From CAZQGO01 sp964593065 (GTDB taxonomy: Bacteria > Oederibacteriota > JAAXVQ01), in contig CAZQGO010000003.1 of assembly GCA_964593065.1 (NCBI GenBank), positions 87,244-151,243 on the forward strand: DNA of 64,000 nt, given 5' to 3'. Below the pieces are notes generated by a model. It saw nothing but the letters and a program-made list of their open reading frames with translations, was not told the DNA's origin and searched no databases. The position numbers were made by a program, and so were the translations under genes. Below, piece after piece: positions 42,551 to 51,309 of the stretch (positions are counted from its first letter, which is position 1; every line of letters begins with the position of its first letter).

Positions 42551-43459
42551 ATGCTGCGGACTTCTTCCCTGCCGGCGGCCGTGATTTTACTGTTCTGGGT
42601 TCTGGCCGGAACCAACGGCGCTCTCGCCAAGCCACCCCGGACCCCCACGCCGTCCCCGACCCTGCAGGAACTGCAAGCCGCGGCGCAAGCCGCCCCGGAC
42701 CAGCCTGAGGCCCAGTATGAACTGGGCAAGGCCCTGGCCCGGGAGAACCGGTGGCCGGAAGCCCTGGCCGCCTTGAAGCGTGCCTCGGAGTTGAAGCCCG
42801 ATTTCGCCGAAGCGCAATACAGCCGCGGCGCGGTGCTGGCCAAGCTGGGTCGCCTGGCCGCGGCGCGCGAGGCGTTCCAGGCCGCGGCCGGGGCGAAAAA
42901 GAATTTCGCCAAGGCTTACCTGGGTTTGGGCACGGTTTACCTGCAGGAAAACAATTACGCGGAAGCGGTCTCGGCGCTGCGGACGGCCGTGAAATACCGT
43001 TCGGCCTACCCGGAAGCATACTACAAATGGGGACGGGCGTATTTCCTGCAGGGCAAACTGGACGCGGCCATTGCCAAATATCGCCAAGCCAACGCGCTGG
43101 GGAAAAACGATACGGAAATCTACTACCATCTGGGCGCGGCCCTGCGAAAGAAGGGCGAGTATCAAAGCGCCACACGGGAGTATCTCCGGGCGTTAAAATC
43201 CGACCCGAAAAATCTCCGGATCCTAAACGAACTCGGCTCTTTGTATCTGGAGCGCGGCGAATACCGGCGGGCCGCCGCGACGTACGAGCAGGCCGTGGCC
43301 TTGGATCCGCGCCTGGCCGAACCCCACTACGGCCTCGCCCTGACCTATCTGCGCTTGCGGCTGCCGGAAAAGGCCCGCGCCGAATATGACGCGCTGAAAC
43401 CCCTGGACCGGGACTTGGCCCGCGACCTGGAAGGCCAATTGCCGGCCCCCACGCCTTAG
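42551..43459 (+). CDS. Exported TPR-repeat protein
   Basis: 302 aa. Signal peptide (SLPAAVILLFWVLAGTNGALA), a short Pro/Thr linker, then seven tetratricopeptide repeats across the rest (for example AQYELGKALARENRWPEALA; AYLGLGTVYLQENNYAEAVS; LNELGSLYLERGEYRRAAAT). Likely a periplasmic interaction scaffold. AGGAGG lies 5 nt before ATG 42551, and repeat G ends just before the SD. Confidence 0.85.
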   Translation: MLRTSSLPAAVILLFWVLAGTNGALAKPPRTPTPSPTLQELQAAAQAAPDQPEAQYELGKALARENRWPEALAALKRASELKPDFAEAQYSRGAVLAKLGRLAAAREAFQAAAGAKKNFAKAYLGLGTVYLQENNYAEAVSALRTAVKYRSAYPEAYYKWGRAYFLQGKLDAAIAKYRQANALGKNDTEIYYHLGAALRKKGEYQSATREYLRALKSDPKNLRILNELGSLYLERGEYRRAAATYEQAVALDPRLAEPHYGLALTYLRLRLPEKARAEYDALKPLDRDLARDLEGQLPAPTP

Positions 43460-43500
43460 GCCCCGGCGGGGCTCTTCCCGCGTCCGTTCCCTCCTCCCGT

Positions 43501-43683
43501 TCATTTTCGCCGGATCGCCCGCAGGGGGCAAAAAGCCACGCACCGCCCGCAGTCCGTGCACTGGTCCTCATCCACGCTGGGCGCCTCGAAGCGTTCCTGG
43601 CTCAAGGCCCCGACGGGGCAGACCCCCACCGAGGGACAGGGGTGGTTCTGCGGACAGCGTTCCACCAACACCTGCACCGACAT
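43501..43683 (-). CDS. Small 4Fe-4S-type ferredoxin-like protein
   Basis: 60 aa. Two cysteine clusters: RCPQNHPCPSVGVCPVGAL and CTDCGRCVAFCP. This gives eight cysteines; the second is a standard CxxCxxCxxxC P cluster, the first is stretched (CxxxxxCxxxxxCP). SD GGGAGGTG precedes ATG 43683. Its promoter is near-perfect with an embedded operator, implying tight regulation. Likely an electron carrier. Confidence 0.85.
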   Translation of the reverse strand: MSVQVLVERCPQNHPCPSVGVCPVGALSQERFEAPSVDEDQCTDCGRCVAFCPLRAIRRK

Positions 43684-43734
43684 GGCCGGCACCTCCCTTC
43701 CCGCCCGCATGAGTATATCCAACGGGCCGGAGAA

Positions 43735-43762
43735 ATTATATTAGTTTTCTAATATATGTCAA
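43735..43762 (-). promoter_or_regulatory. Consensus sigma70 promoter of the small ferredoxin gene
   Basis: Minus strand TTGACA (43762-43757), 16-bp spacer, TATAAT (43740-43735): both hexamers are perfect. The leader is about 45 nt. Confidence 0.85.
43737..43756. promoter_or_regulatory. Operator-like palindrome inside the ferredoxin promoter
   Basis: TATATTAG-TTTT-CTAATATA, a perfect 8-bp inverted repeat with 4-bp centre. It fills the spacer and overlaps the -10 by 4 nt. A bound dimeric repressor would block polymerase. No regulator gene adjacent. Confidence 0.7.
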
Positions 43763-43801
43763 GTTTATTATATATCAGGTTGCCGGGAGCGGGAACTTCG
43801 T

Positions 43802-44251
43802 TCAGGTATACAGGACGGAGTGGATGTCGTCCAGTTGGTAATCCACCAGGAATTTTTTCAGGATCTTGCGGTGCTCGGGATCAATGTCCAGGAATTCCGC
43901 ACCGATCAGGTATTCCCCCTTGTCGGTCTTCTTGGACCAGGCGACGCGGGCTAAGATGTTGACCTTCTGGCACTCGGTTTCCGGATTGGCCACGGTTTCG
44001 CCCCCCGGCTTGCGCCTCCGGTCCGGCGGCAGGTAGAGCATCATCGTCAGCAGCTGGCCTTCCTTGAGGTCGCGCCGGCTGCGCAGCGCCACGCCTTTGG
44101 CGCCCAGATCCTGGGCCAGGCTGCGGCTGGATTCAAACTGCACCGTTTTCCCCCGGATGAGCACCCGGTACTTGAGGTCGAGCTTCAAGGGCAGGCGCGG
44201 ATGCCGCCGCGCCTCCACGATGGTCTTGCCTTTGAACAGGCCCTGATACAT
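43802..44251 (-). CDS. PilZ-like protein, DxGxxG subfamily
   Basis: 149 aa. EARRHPRLPLKLDLKY Arg switch, AQDLGAKG modified motif, and tail FLDIDPEHRKILKKFLVDYQ ending in SVLYT, as in 25364 and 31317. ATG 44251 with AGGGGG at 8 nt is better than GTG 44257. Confidence 0.82.
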   Translation of the reverse strand: MYQGLFKGKTIVEARRHPRLPLKLDLKYRVLIRGKTVQFESSRSLAQDLGAKGVALRSRRDLKEGQLLTMMLYLPPDRRRKPGGETVANPETECQKVNILARVAWSKKTDKGEYLIGAEFLDIDPEHRKILKKFLVDYQLDDIHSVLYT

Positions 44252-44363
44252 GGCCACCCCCTGAACCGGTTGTTGAAATCCACGTTTTCATTTTACGCCG
44301 GCGGCAGGATTAAATAAACGAAATATTTTTCCGGGAATCTGGATTTCCCCGGCGTTGCGCCGT

Positions 44364-44409
44364 CCCGGCGTAAAACTCCGGGGGGGGGAGCGCGGAGTTT
44401 TACGCCGGG
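44364..44409. terminator. Long perfect inverted repeat (17-bp stem), possible terminator
   Basis: CCCGGCGTAAAACTCCG (44364-44380), a 12-nt loop of mostly G, and the exact complement at 44393-44409. It lies just downstream of the Arg-rich exported protein gene (stop 44436). No T-run follows on either strand, so classical intrinsic termination is not assured. Confidence 0.55.
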
Positions 44410-44435
44410 GGCGGACGCCGGGGTCCGGGTCCGCT

Positions 44436-44765
44436 TCAGATCCGGGTCCGGCGGTTGTGTTTCAGGCGGTAAATATCCCGGCTGGACCGGTTCTGCATCC
44501 GGTGCAGGCGGAACCGCTCCTGCCGGCTCAAGCGACCGTCGGCCCGCATGCGCCTGGCGGCGCGGCCGATGCAGGCCTGCTCGCCCCGCAGGCGGCGGGT
44601 TTCGCGGACCGTGAGCTGCCCGCTGCGGATCCCCTGGGCGATCCGGCGTTCCTGACGCTGGTGCCGCGTGTGCAGCCCCGGCGCCTGGGTGCTGGCCAGG
44701 GCGCTGCCGGCGCCCAGGAGCGTCGCCCCGAAGAGGACTCCGCAAACCATGAGTGCTCTTTTCAT
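44436..44765 (-). CDS. Small exported Arg-rich protein
   Basis: 109 aa. Signal peptide (MVCGVLFGATLLGAGSALA), then a highly basic helical mature part with repeats of the type QGIRSGQLTVRETRRLRGEQ and ADGRLSRQERFRLHRMQN. Homologues with this LTxxExxRL pattern are common secreted proteins of unknown function; paired EF-hand-like or Spy-like helical folds are possible but not shown. SD GGGAGGAT. Confidence 0.75.
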   Translation of the reverse strand: MKRALMVCGVLFGATLLGAGSALASTQAPGLHTRHQRQERRIAQGIRSGQLTVRETRRLRGEQACIGRAARRMRADGRLSRQERFRLHRMQNRSSRDIYRLKHNRRTRI

Positions 44766-44863
44766 GTTATCCTCCCGCTGATTGGATTGTCGGCTGTTTC
44801 TGCCTACGGATGGATAACCCCGGGGAAGGAAAAAGGTTTCCGGCAGGATTTCGGTTGGCGCGC

Positions 44864-45868
44864 CTAGTAGCTTTCCTCCGCCCGCGCGCGGCCCCGGAAA
44901 ACACGGTACACGAACCAGGAATACGCGGCGACCAGCAGCATGCCGAAAAAGGTGAAGGCCGCGATCAGACGCAGGGTCGGCCCGGCCGTGGCGGCCGCGG
45001 CGATGGTCATGGACCGGGCCGGCGGGATGGAGCGCACCAGGAGCGGAAACTGGATGCCCGCCAGGCTGAGCCACAGTCCGGCCAGGGCCGCTGAGGAAAA
45101 AGCCAGCAGCCCCTTCCCGCCCCGGCGGATCAAGGCCAGACGCGCGCCGGCGAGCGCGCCGGCGGTGATGAGGATTCCCAGCCAGAGCAGCGGCCTCTGC
45201 CAGACAGCCGGCAAAGAGGCGGCCAGCGCAGCCCACAGGACCAGGATCACTCCCGAGCAGATCCACCACGCCCGCCGTGCGGTTTTGAGCAGTGTCTGCT
45301 GCAGCTCCCCCGCAGTTTTTCCGACCGCGAAGGCAAGCCCCTGGAAAACAAAAACGGCGACGGCGGTTGCGCCGACCGCCACGGGCAACGGCCGGAAGAG
45401 CCCAAGCTCCCCGCCGGCGAGTGTGAATTCCGCGTCGAGGGGAATGCCCCGCAGCAGGTTGCCCAGCAACAGGCCGAATAGTCCCGTCACCAGCAAGCTG
45501 GCGGCGCTGAGGACCCATTGCCAGAAATTCCCGCCTTTTTGGGAAGCCGGCCAGAATTCGAAGGCCACGGCCCGCAGAATGAGGGCGAACAGCACGAACA
45601 TGACCGGGAGATAAAAACCGCTGAGAATCGTGGCGTAGGCGGCCGGAAAGGCCGCGAACAGCACGCCGCCCGCGATGATGAGCCAGACCTCATTGCCGTC
45701 CCAAAACGGCGCCATGGCCGCCAGCAGAACGCGCCGGTCGTCCGCTTTGGGAATCAAAGGCAGGAGCATGCTGAGTCCCAAATCAAAACCGTCCAGCAGG
45801 CTGTATCCCAGCAACAGGGCGCACAGCATCACGAACAGAAGCGCGGGCCAGAATCCGATCGTCTCCAT
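44864..45868 (-). CDS. cydB: Cytochrome bd oxidase subunit II
   Basis: 334 aa, eight to nine membrane helices. Family N-terminus LLGYSLLDGFDLGLSMLLPLI and FWDGNEVWLIIAGGVLFAAFP are diagnostic of CydB. It starts 1 nt after the cydA stop. Partner of CydA in quinol-dependent oxygen reduction. Confidence 0.95.
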   Translation of the reverse strand: METIGFWPALLFVMLCALLLGYSLLDGFDLGLSMLLPLIPKADDRRVLLAAMAPFWDGNEVWLIIAGGVLFAAFPAAYATILSGFYLPVMFVLFALILRAVAFEFWPASQKGGNFWQWVLSAASLLVTGLFGLLLGNLLRGIPLDAEFTLAGGELGLFRPLPVAVGATAVAVFVFQGLAFAVGKTAGELQQTLLKTARRAWWICSGVILVLWAALAASLPAVWQRPLLWLGILITAGALAGARLALIRRGGKGLLAFSSAALAGLWLSLAGIQFPLLVRSIPPARSMTIAAAATAGPTLRLIAAFTFFGMLLVAAYSWFVYRVFRGRARAEESY

Positions 45869-45869
45869 G

Positions 45870-47192
45870 TCAGGCCTCCTGGGGGGCCGGGTCCGGCCCC
45901 CGCTGCACCAGCCGGAGCGCCAGGAAGAGGAACACGCCCAGGAGGGACAGGTACAGCAGGACCAGCATGCCCAAGGAAAAGGCGATCTGGCCGGCCGGCA
46001 CCACCGTGGAGGATGCCTCGGCGGTGCGCAGGACGCCGTAAATGATCCAAGGCTGGCGTCCGATCTCGGTGCTGACCCAGCCCAGTTCGAAGGATAGATA
46101 CGGCAACGGCAGGCCCCAAAGCAGGACGTACCAATACCAGCGGGCGTCATCGAGCCGGCGCCGCAGAAGGAGCCAGCCGCCCAGCAAACCGATTCCGATC
46201 AGGGCGAAGCCCAAGGCGACCATCACATGGAAACTGGTGAAGACCACGCCGACCGGCGGCCATTCGTCGCGGGGGAAGGCCTCCAGTCCCCGGACCGGCG
46301 TTTCCGGACTCCAGCCGACGAGCACGCTCAGCAGGCTCGGGATGCCGACGGGAAACCGGAGAACGCGCCGCTCGGCATCCGGAATCCCGAAAAGGTACAA
46401 GGGTGCATGGCGCGTGGTGCGGAATATTCCTTCCAGGGCGGCGGACTTGGCCGGTTGGAATCGGTCCACGTTGACGGCGCTGGCGTGCCCCAGGACCAAT
46501 TGCACCAGGGGCAGCAGGGCAAACAGCAGGATCCCGACGCGCAGCAGCCTGCGGGACAGGTCGCCGTGCCGGTTGCTGAGCAGGTAATAGGCCGCAAGGG
46601 CGCATACGACCGAGGTCCCGGTCAGCCAGCCGGCCAGAATGGTGTGCAGAAAGCGGATGACGGTGCTGGGATTCAGCGTGGCGGCCATAAAATCCGTGAG
46701 CACGGCCCTCCCGCCTTGCAGCACGTATCCGGCCGGGGTGTGCATCCAGGAATTGGCGGCCACGATCCAGAAGCCGGACAGGTGGGCGCCGAAAAACACC
46801 AGGAAGGCGCTCCACCAGTACACTCCCGGCGAAACGCGCCGGCGGCCGAACAGGAGGATACCCAGGAACACCGCCTCCAAGGCGAAGGCGGTGATGCCTT
46901 CCACGGCCACCGGCACCCCGAACACCCCCCCCACGAAGCGGGAAAAGCGCGCCCAGTTGGTGCCGAAGGAAAATTCCAGCGTGGCTCCGGTCGCTACGCC
47001 CATGACGAAAACCAGTGCCAGGAGCCGGACGAGAAAAGCGCTGATGCGCTGGTGGACTTCTGCGCGGGTTTTCAGGAACAGGCTCTCGAAGATCAGGATG
47101 TACAGCGTGAGGCCCAGGGTGGTGGCCGGAAACAGGAAATGGAAGCCCACCGAAAAACCGAACTGAATGCGGGACAGCAGAACGGCATCCAT
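45870..47192 (-). CDS. cydA: Cytochrome bd oxidase subunit I, short Q-loop type
   Basis: 440 aa. Heme ligand His18 in FGFSVGFHFLF, FSFGTNWARFSRFVG, WWSAFLVFFGAHLSGF, heme ligand region RFLHTILAGWLTG and the quinol-site GWVSTEIGRQPW are all present. At 440 aa the Q-loop is the short kind, as in cyanide-insensitive/Geobacillus-type enzymes. No cydX-like gene seen downstream. Divergent from the rubredoxin-DUF2231 gene. Confidence 0.95.
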   Translation of the reverse strand: MDAVLLSRIQFGFSVGFHFLFPATTLGLTLYILIFESLFLKTRAEVHQRISAFLVRLLALVFVMGVATGATLEFSFGTNWARFSRFVGGVFGVPVAVEGITAFALEAVFLGILLFGRRRVSPGVYWWSAFLVFFGAHLSGFWIVAANSWMHTPAGYVLQGGRAVLTDFMAATLNPSTVIRFLHTILAGWLTGTSVVCALAAYYLLSNRHGDLSRRLLRVGILLFALLPLVQLVLGHASAVNVDRFQPAKSAALEGIFRTTRHAPLYLFGIPDAERRVLRFPVGIPSLLSVLVGWSPETPVRGLEAFPRDEWPPVGVVFTSFHVMVALGFALIGIGLLGGWLLLRRRLDDARWYWYVLLWGLPLPYLSFELGWVSTEIGRQPWIIYGVLRTAEASSTVVPAGQIAFSLGMLVLLYLSLLGVFLFLALRLVQRGPDPAPQEA

Positions 47193-47302
47193 GCGGACCT
47201 CCAGCAGCGCGGCGGCGAAAATACCTTGCAGGGCGTAAATTCTCCCCGTAGTATATACACCGGCAATTCGGAGATAAAGAACTTTTTGACCAGGAGGCGG
47301 GT

Positions 47303-47860
47303 ATGGGCACCCTCGTGAGATGCAAGGCGTGCGGGTTCGTCACGGAGGAGGGAAAACTCAAGGATGTCTGCCCGGCATGCGGTGTGCCGCGCAGAATGTT
47401 CGAACCGTATACCGAAAACATTTCGCCCCGGCGCAAGTGGCTCTTGGACCTCGACCTGCATCCGGTGGTCGTGCATTTCCCGCAGGCCTATGTCTTCACG
47501 CTCCTGGTGATCTCCGCCCTGGCGGCGGTCTTCGACCCCTGGCGGCCGGCGCTGGCCGCCGCCATCCGCGTGCTGGCCCTGACACTGCCGGTGGTCGTGG
47601 CGGGCGCGATCCTCACGGGGCTCCTGGACGGGCGGGTGCGCTTTCGCAAGGTGACCACGCCCATTCTTAAGAAAAAGATTTTCTGGGGATCCTTGTTCCT
47701 GGCGTTTTCCGCCGGGCTGTTCGCGGTCGTGCTGGCGTCGTCGTGGCCCACGCCGGGTTTGGGGTGGCTCGCCCTGGGTTTGAGCTTCGGGGGGTTTGCC
47801 TGCAGCTATGTGCTTGGCCGGCTGGGCACCAGCCTATTGAACGCCAGGTTTCCGGGTTAG
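47303..47860 (+). CDS. Rubredoxin-like zinc/iron ribbon fused to DUF2231-like membrane domain
   Basis: 185 aa. Residues 1-40: VRCKACGFVTEEGKLKDVCPACGVPR-type four-cysteine ribbon as in rubredoxins/rubrerythrin tails. Residues 48-185: DLHPVVVHFPQAYVFTLLVI (DUF2231 hallmark HPxxVHFP) and four hydrophobic helices. It could pass electrons to or from a membrane redox partner. AGGAGG precedes the ATG; divergent from cydAB. Confidence 0.82.
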   Translation: MGTLVRCKACGFVTEEGKLKDVCPACGVPRRMFEPYTENISPRRKWLLDLDLHPVVVHFPQAYVFTLLVISALAAVFDPWRPALAAAIRVLALTLPVVVAGAILTGLLDGRVRFRKVTTPILKKKIFWGSLFLAFSAGLFAVVLASSWPTPGLGWLALGLSFGGFACSYVLGRLGTSLLNARFPG

Positions 47861-49308
47861 GCTTCTCCTGCCGGGAAAATCCGGCTCCCGCCCCGCCCCC
47901 CGGAACGCGGCAGGTTCCGTCCCCGGGCTAAAGAGGCGAACACGCCCGCGACGCACAGCATGGAAAAAATAAGAAAGGTCGTATGCAGGCTGGCCAGAAA
48001 ACGGCCGTGGTTGGCCGGCGTGATGGCGTCGTGCCCCAGGTAAACGGCCATGACCAGCATGGTCATGCCCATGCTGAGCATCTGGCCGGTCAGGCGCATG
48101 GTGCCCAGGGTGGCGGAGGCCACGCCGAAGTGGCGGCGTTCCACCGAGCCCATGACGGCGTTGGTGTTGGGGGAGGAAAACAAGGCGAAGCCGAAACCCA
48201 TGAGCGCCAGGCTGGCGAGCAGGAAGGCGGTCGGGGTGGTGGCATTCACGGCGAGCAGCAACAGGAGGCCCGCCGCGGTCAGGGCCATGCCCAGGGAGGC
48301 GACCACGCGCGCTTCGACCCGGTCGGAGGTTTTTCCCGCCAGGGGTGAAAAAACCGCCATGATCACGGGTTGCACGATGAGGATCAGGCCCGCCTGCGCG
48401 GGACTCAGCGCCTGGATGTATTGCAGGTAGAGGCTCAGTAAAAAACCCACGGCGAAGGTGGCGCTGTAGTTGATCAGGGCCGCCAGCGTGGACATGGCAA
48501 AAACCCGGTTGTGCAAAAAAAGTTCCAGATCGAGGACCGGCTGCCGGATCCTGCGTTCCTGCCAGACGAATATTCCCAGGCCCGCGAGCGCGACGCCCAG
48601 GGCGACCAGCCCGGCGGTTCCGGGCAGGCGTGAGAAGCCATAAATCAGGGCCACCAGGCCCACCCCGTACCACAGCGAACCGGTCCAGTCGAAGCTTTCC
48701 CCCTTCGCTTCGGCCCACTCCCCCGCCAGTTTCCAGAAGATCAGGGCCATCACGGCCAGGCCCAAGGGCACATTGATCCAGAAAATGGAACGCCAGCCCA
48801 GTTGCTCGGTTAAAAAACCGCCCAGCACCGGCCCCAGCGACAGTCCCAGGTAGGTGGCGGAGACGGCGATGCCCAGGGCGCTGCCCCGCTTGCCGGCGGG
48901 AAACACGGACGTCAGGATGGCCACGCCCGTACCGAAGATCATGGCGCCCCCCAGACCCTGAACGATGCGGAAAGCAATGAGCATTCCGCCCGAAGGAGCC
49001 ATGGCGCACAAGGCGGACGCCAGGGTATACACGCCGACTCCCCAGGTATAAATTTTCTTCCGGCCGACGATGTCCGCCAGCCTGCCGAAAGGAACCAAAA
49101 ACAAGGCCGCGGACAACAAATACGCGGTGGCCACCCAGTTCAGGCCCAAGGCCGGCAGGGTGAATTCGCGGCCAATCGCAGGCAGGGCGATGTTGACGGC
49201 GGCGCCCATAAAGGGCGTGAAAAACGCTCCCAGCATGGCCACCCATAAAGCGGCCTGCTGGATGCTCCGTTCGGAAGAGGACGCTGCGGACGGCGTCGGT
49301 TGCGTCAT
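47857..49308 (-). CDS. MFS drug-exporter-type transporter (DHA2/EmrB-like)
   Basis: 483 aa with about fourteen helices. MFS motif A FGRLADIVGRKKIY and motif C-like LGLSLGPVLGGFLTEQLGWR mark a drug:H+ antiporter. Tail-to-tail 4-nt overlap with the previous gene. No regulator nearby. Confidence 0.9.
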   Translation of the reverse strand: MTQPTPSAASSSERSIQQAALWVAMLGAFFTPFMGAAVNIALPAIGREFTLPALGLNWVATAYLLSAALFLVPFGRLADIVGRKKIYTWGVGVYTLASALCAMAPSGGMLIAFRIVQGLGGAMIFGTGVAILTSVFPAGKRGSALGIAVSATYLGLSLGPVLGGFLTEQLGWRSIFWINVPLGLAVMALIFWKLAGEWAEAKGESFDWTGSLWYGVGLVALIYGFSRLPGTAGLVALGVALAGLGIFVWQERRIRQPVLDLELFLHNRVFAMSTLAALINYSATFAVGFLLSLYLQYIQALSPAQAGLILIVQPVIMAVFSPLAGKTSDRVEARVVASLGMALTAAGLLLLLAVNATTPTAFLLASLALMGFGFALFSSPNTNAVMGSVERRHFGVASATLGTMRLTGQMLSMGMTMLVMAVYLGHDAITPANHGRFLASLHTTFLIFSMLCVAGVFASLARGRNLPRSGGRGGSRIFPAGEA

Positions 49309-49532
49309 GGTTCTCCTGGAAGTGAATGAAAAAATCGCGGCATTATACCGCTTCCGTCCGGACAGTACAAGGGTTCACGCCAAAAACACGGTCCGGCCCC
49401 GAACCTTCCGCCGCGGGAAGCAAACCGGCGCGCACCCGCGAATCTCGAAGCCCCCGGGCCGGCAAATCCTCCACCCCGGGCGCGGGGATTTTGCTATACT
49501 GAAGGAGCCGGCCGTCCCCGGGAGGCGAGCCC

Positions 49533-51116
49533 ATGGTTGCTCCAAGATCTTCGTATCCATCTTGCCGCGTCGCCCACAGAATATTCTGTCTGCCGTTCGC
49601 GGTGTTTTTCGGGTTCCTCGCACCCCCGGCCTGGCCCGCCACCTACACCGTCGCACCGGGCGGGCTGGATTCCAACCCGGGAACCGCCGCCTGGCCCTGG
49701 GCCACCATCCAGCATGCGGCCGACACCCTGCAACCCGGCGACACGGTCAACGTCCTGGCGGGAAATTACGCTTCGCAGCGCGTGAACGTGGCCCGTTCGG
49801 GCGCGGCGGGCGCGCCCATCACCTACCAGGCTCAGGGTGCCGTGGTCACCAAGGGTTTTTCCGTCGTCAACATCGTCCACTCCCCCTATCAAATGCTGCC
49901 GGTGGATTATATCGTCATCCGGGGTTTCGAGATCGCCGGCACGGACTATGTCCGCTGGCATGGCGAGGTCAGCGCCGGCGTTTACATCAAGGGCGGATGG
50001 GTGACGGTCGAGGACAACTCCCTGCATGACTGCTCCTTGGGCGGCATCGAGCTCTCCGGGACGCCGGCCGAGCCGGACGCCAGCCACGACTGCGTGGTGC
50101 GCAACAACCGCCTGTACCGCAACGAGATGGTCGGCATCGACATCCACGGCCAGAACCACCTGATCGAAGGCAACGAGGTCTGGGCGACGGTGCAGTGCCA
50201 TCCGACCCTTACCGCGGTGGAGGACGTGGCTGCGGACAACCCCTCGCACCTGCCCTGTCCCAACTACCCGGGCGTGGGCGGGCTGGACGCGGACGGCATG
50301 CGCTTCTTCGGATCAGGACACATCATCCGAGCGAACTCCATCCACGACATCCATTACGGCCCCCCGGGCCTCGATCCGGCCGCCGGCGATTACAACGACG
50401 ACCCCCACATCGACTGTTTCCAAACCTGGACGGACGACAGCTACAACGAGGCCGCGGTCAACATCCTCTTCGAGCGGAACTGGTGCGACAACTGCCAGGG
50501 GCAGTCGCCCAATGAAACCGGCCAGGGCTTCATGATCGAGCAGGGCTCAGGCTCCGCGCCCCCGGCCGGCCTCACCTTCCGCAACAACGTCATCCGGGCC
50601 TACCGGGGCATGAACATCCTCGACGCCCAGGGCCTGGTCATCGTCAACAACACTTTCGTCATGGACCTGCACCTGCCCACCGCCTATTATCCCGGCGGCA
50701 TCGGCCTGTCCAACGCGCCCAACGCGGTCATCCGGAACAATCTGCTGTACGACATGAATTACCACTCCATCAGCCTCAAGGATGCAACCAGCCAGACCGC
50801 TCAAACCGGAAAAAACCTGGAATACCGCAGCGACGGCCTGCCGCTGGTAACCAATGATTCCTACTACGGCCCGGCCCGGCGCGCCGCGGATTACTGGGGA
50901 GTGAATCCCGATCTGGTCGATCCCTACGCCCTTCCCCGTGGCAATTACCGCCCTGCAGCCGGTTCCCAGGCCATCGACCGCGGCGAGAACCTCGGTCCGC
51001 TTGTGCCCGACGATTACGACGGCCTGTCCCGGCCCCAGGGCGCGGGCTTCGATGTCGGCGCCTACGAGTATTCCCCCCTCCCCCCATCCTCCCCGAAAAA
51101 TCTCCGGAGGCGCTAG
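49533..51116 (+). CDS. Secreted right-handed beta-helix protein (pectate-lyase fold)
   Basis: 527 aa. Signal peptide ending PPAWPA; ATYTVAPGGLDSNPGT begins the fold, and PWATIQHAADTLQPGDTVNV is the DUF1565-type start. Parallel beta-helix rungs follow (VVRNNRLYRNEMVGIDIHG; GHIIRANSIHDIHYGP). Last repeats end DVGAYEY, common in secreted polysaccharide-active or adhesion proteins. Catalytic residues not identifiable. Lacks the C-terminal sorting-like domain of its neighbours. Confidence 0.8.
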   Translation: MVAPRSSYPSCRVAHRIFCLPFAVFFGFLAPPAWPATYTVAPGGLDSNPGTAAWPWATIQHAADTLQPGDTVNVLAGNYASQRVNVARSGAAGAPITYQAQGAVVTKGFSVVNIVHSPYQMLPVDYIVIRGFEIAGTDYVRWHGEVSAGVYIKGGWVTVEDNSLHDCSLGGIELSGTPAEPDASHDCVVRNNRLYRNEMVGIDIHGQNHLIEGNEVWATVQCHPTLTAVEDVAADNPSHLPCPNYPGVGGLDADGMRFFGSGHIIRANSIHDIHYGPPGLDPAAGDYNDDPHIDCFQTWTDDSYNEAAVNILFERNWCDNCQGQSPNETGQGFMIEQGSGSAPPAGLTFRNNVIRAYRGMNILDAQGLVIVNNTFVMDLHLPTAYYPGGIGLSNAPNAVIRNNLLYDMNYHSISLKDATSQTAQTGKNLEYRSDGLPLVTNDSYYGPARRAADYWGVNPDLVDPYALPRGNYRPAAGSQAIDRGENLGPLVPDDYDGLSRPQGAGFDVGAYEYSPLPPSSPKNLRRR

Positions 51117-51309
51117 GCGGCCGCCGGCATCCCGGGTGAGCCTGCGTTTGGCCGAACCCGGACGCCACCGGCGCTGAAATCCCCGAACCGTTGCAGAGCC
51201 GGGTGAGCCAAAACCTGCGGAAGAATATTTTCGCGGAGGCTGCGGAGAGATGTTCGCGGGCACGACCCGCCGGCGCCGAGAGAATCAGCGACGTCTTTCG
51301 CGGATAACC

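Noticed and set aside
47193..47302. Promoter pair in the cydA/rubredoxin-gene divergent gap
   Set aside because: Only weak hexamers (for example TTGCAG-17-TAGTAT on the plus strand); not enough to annotate.
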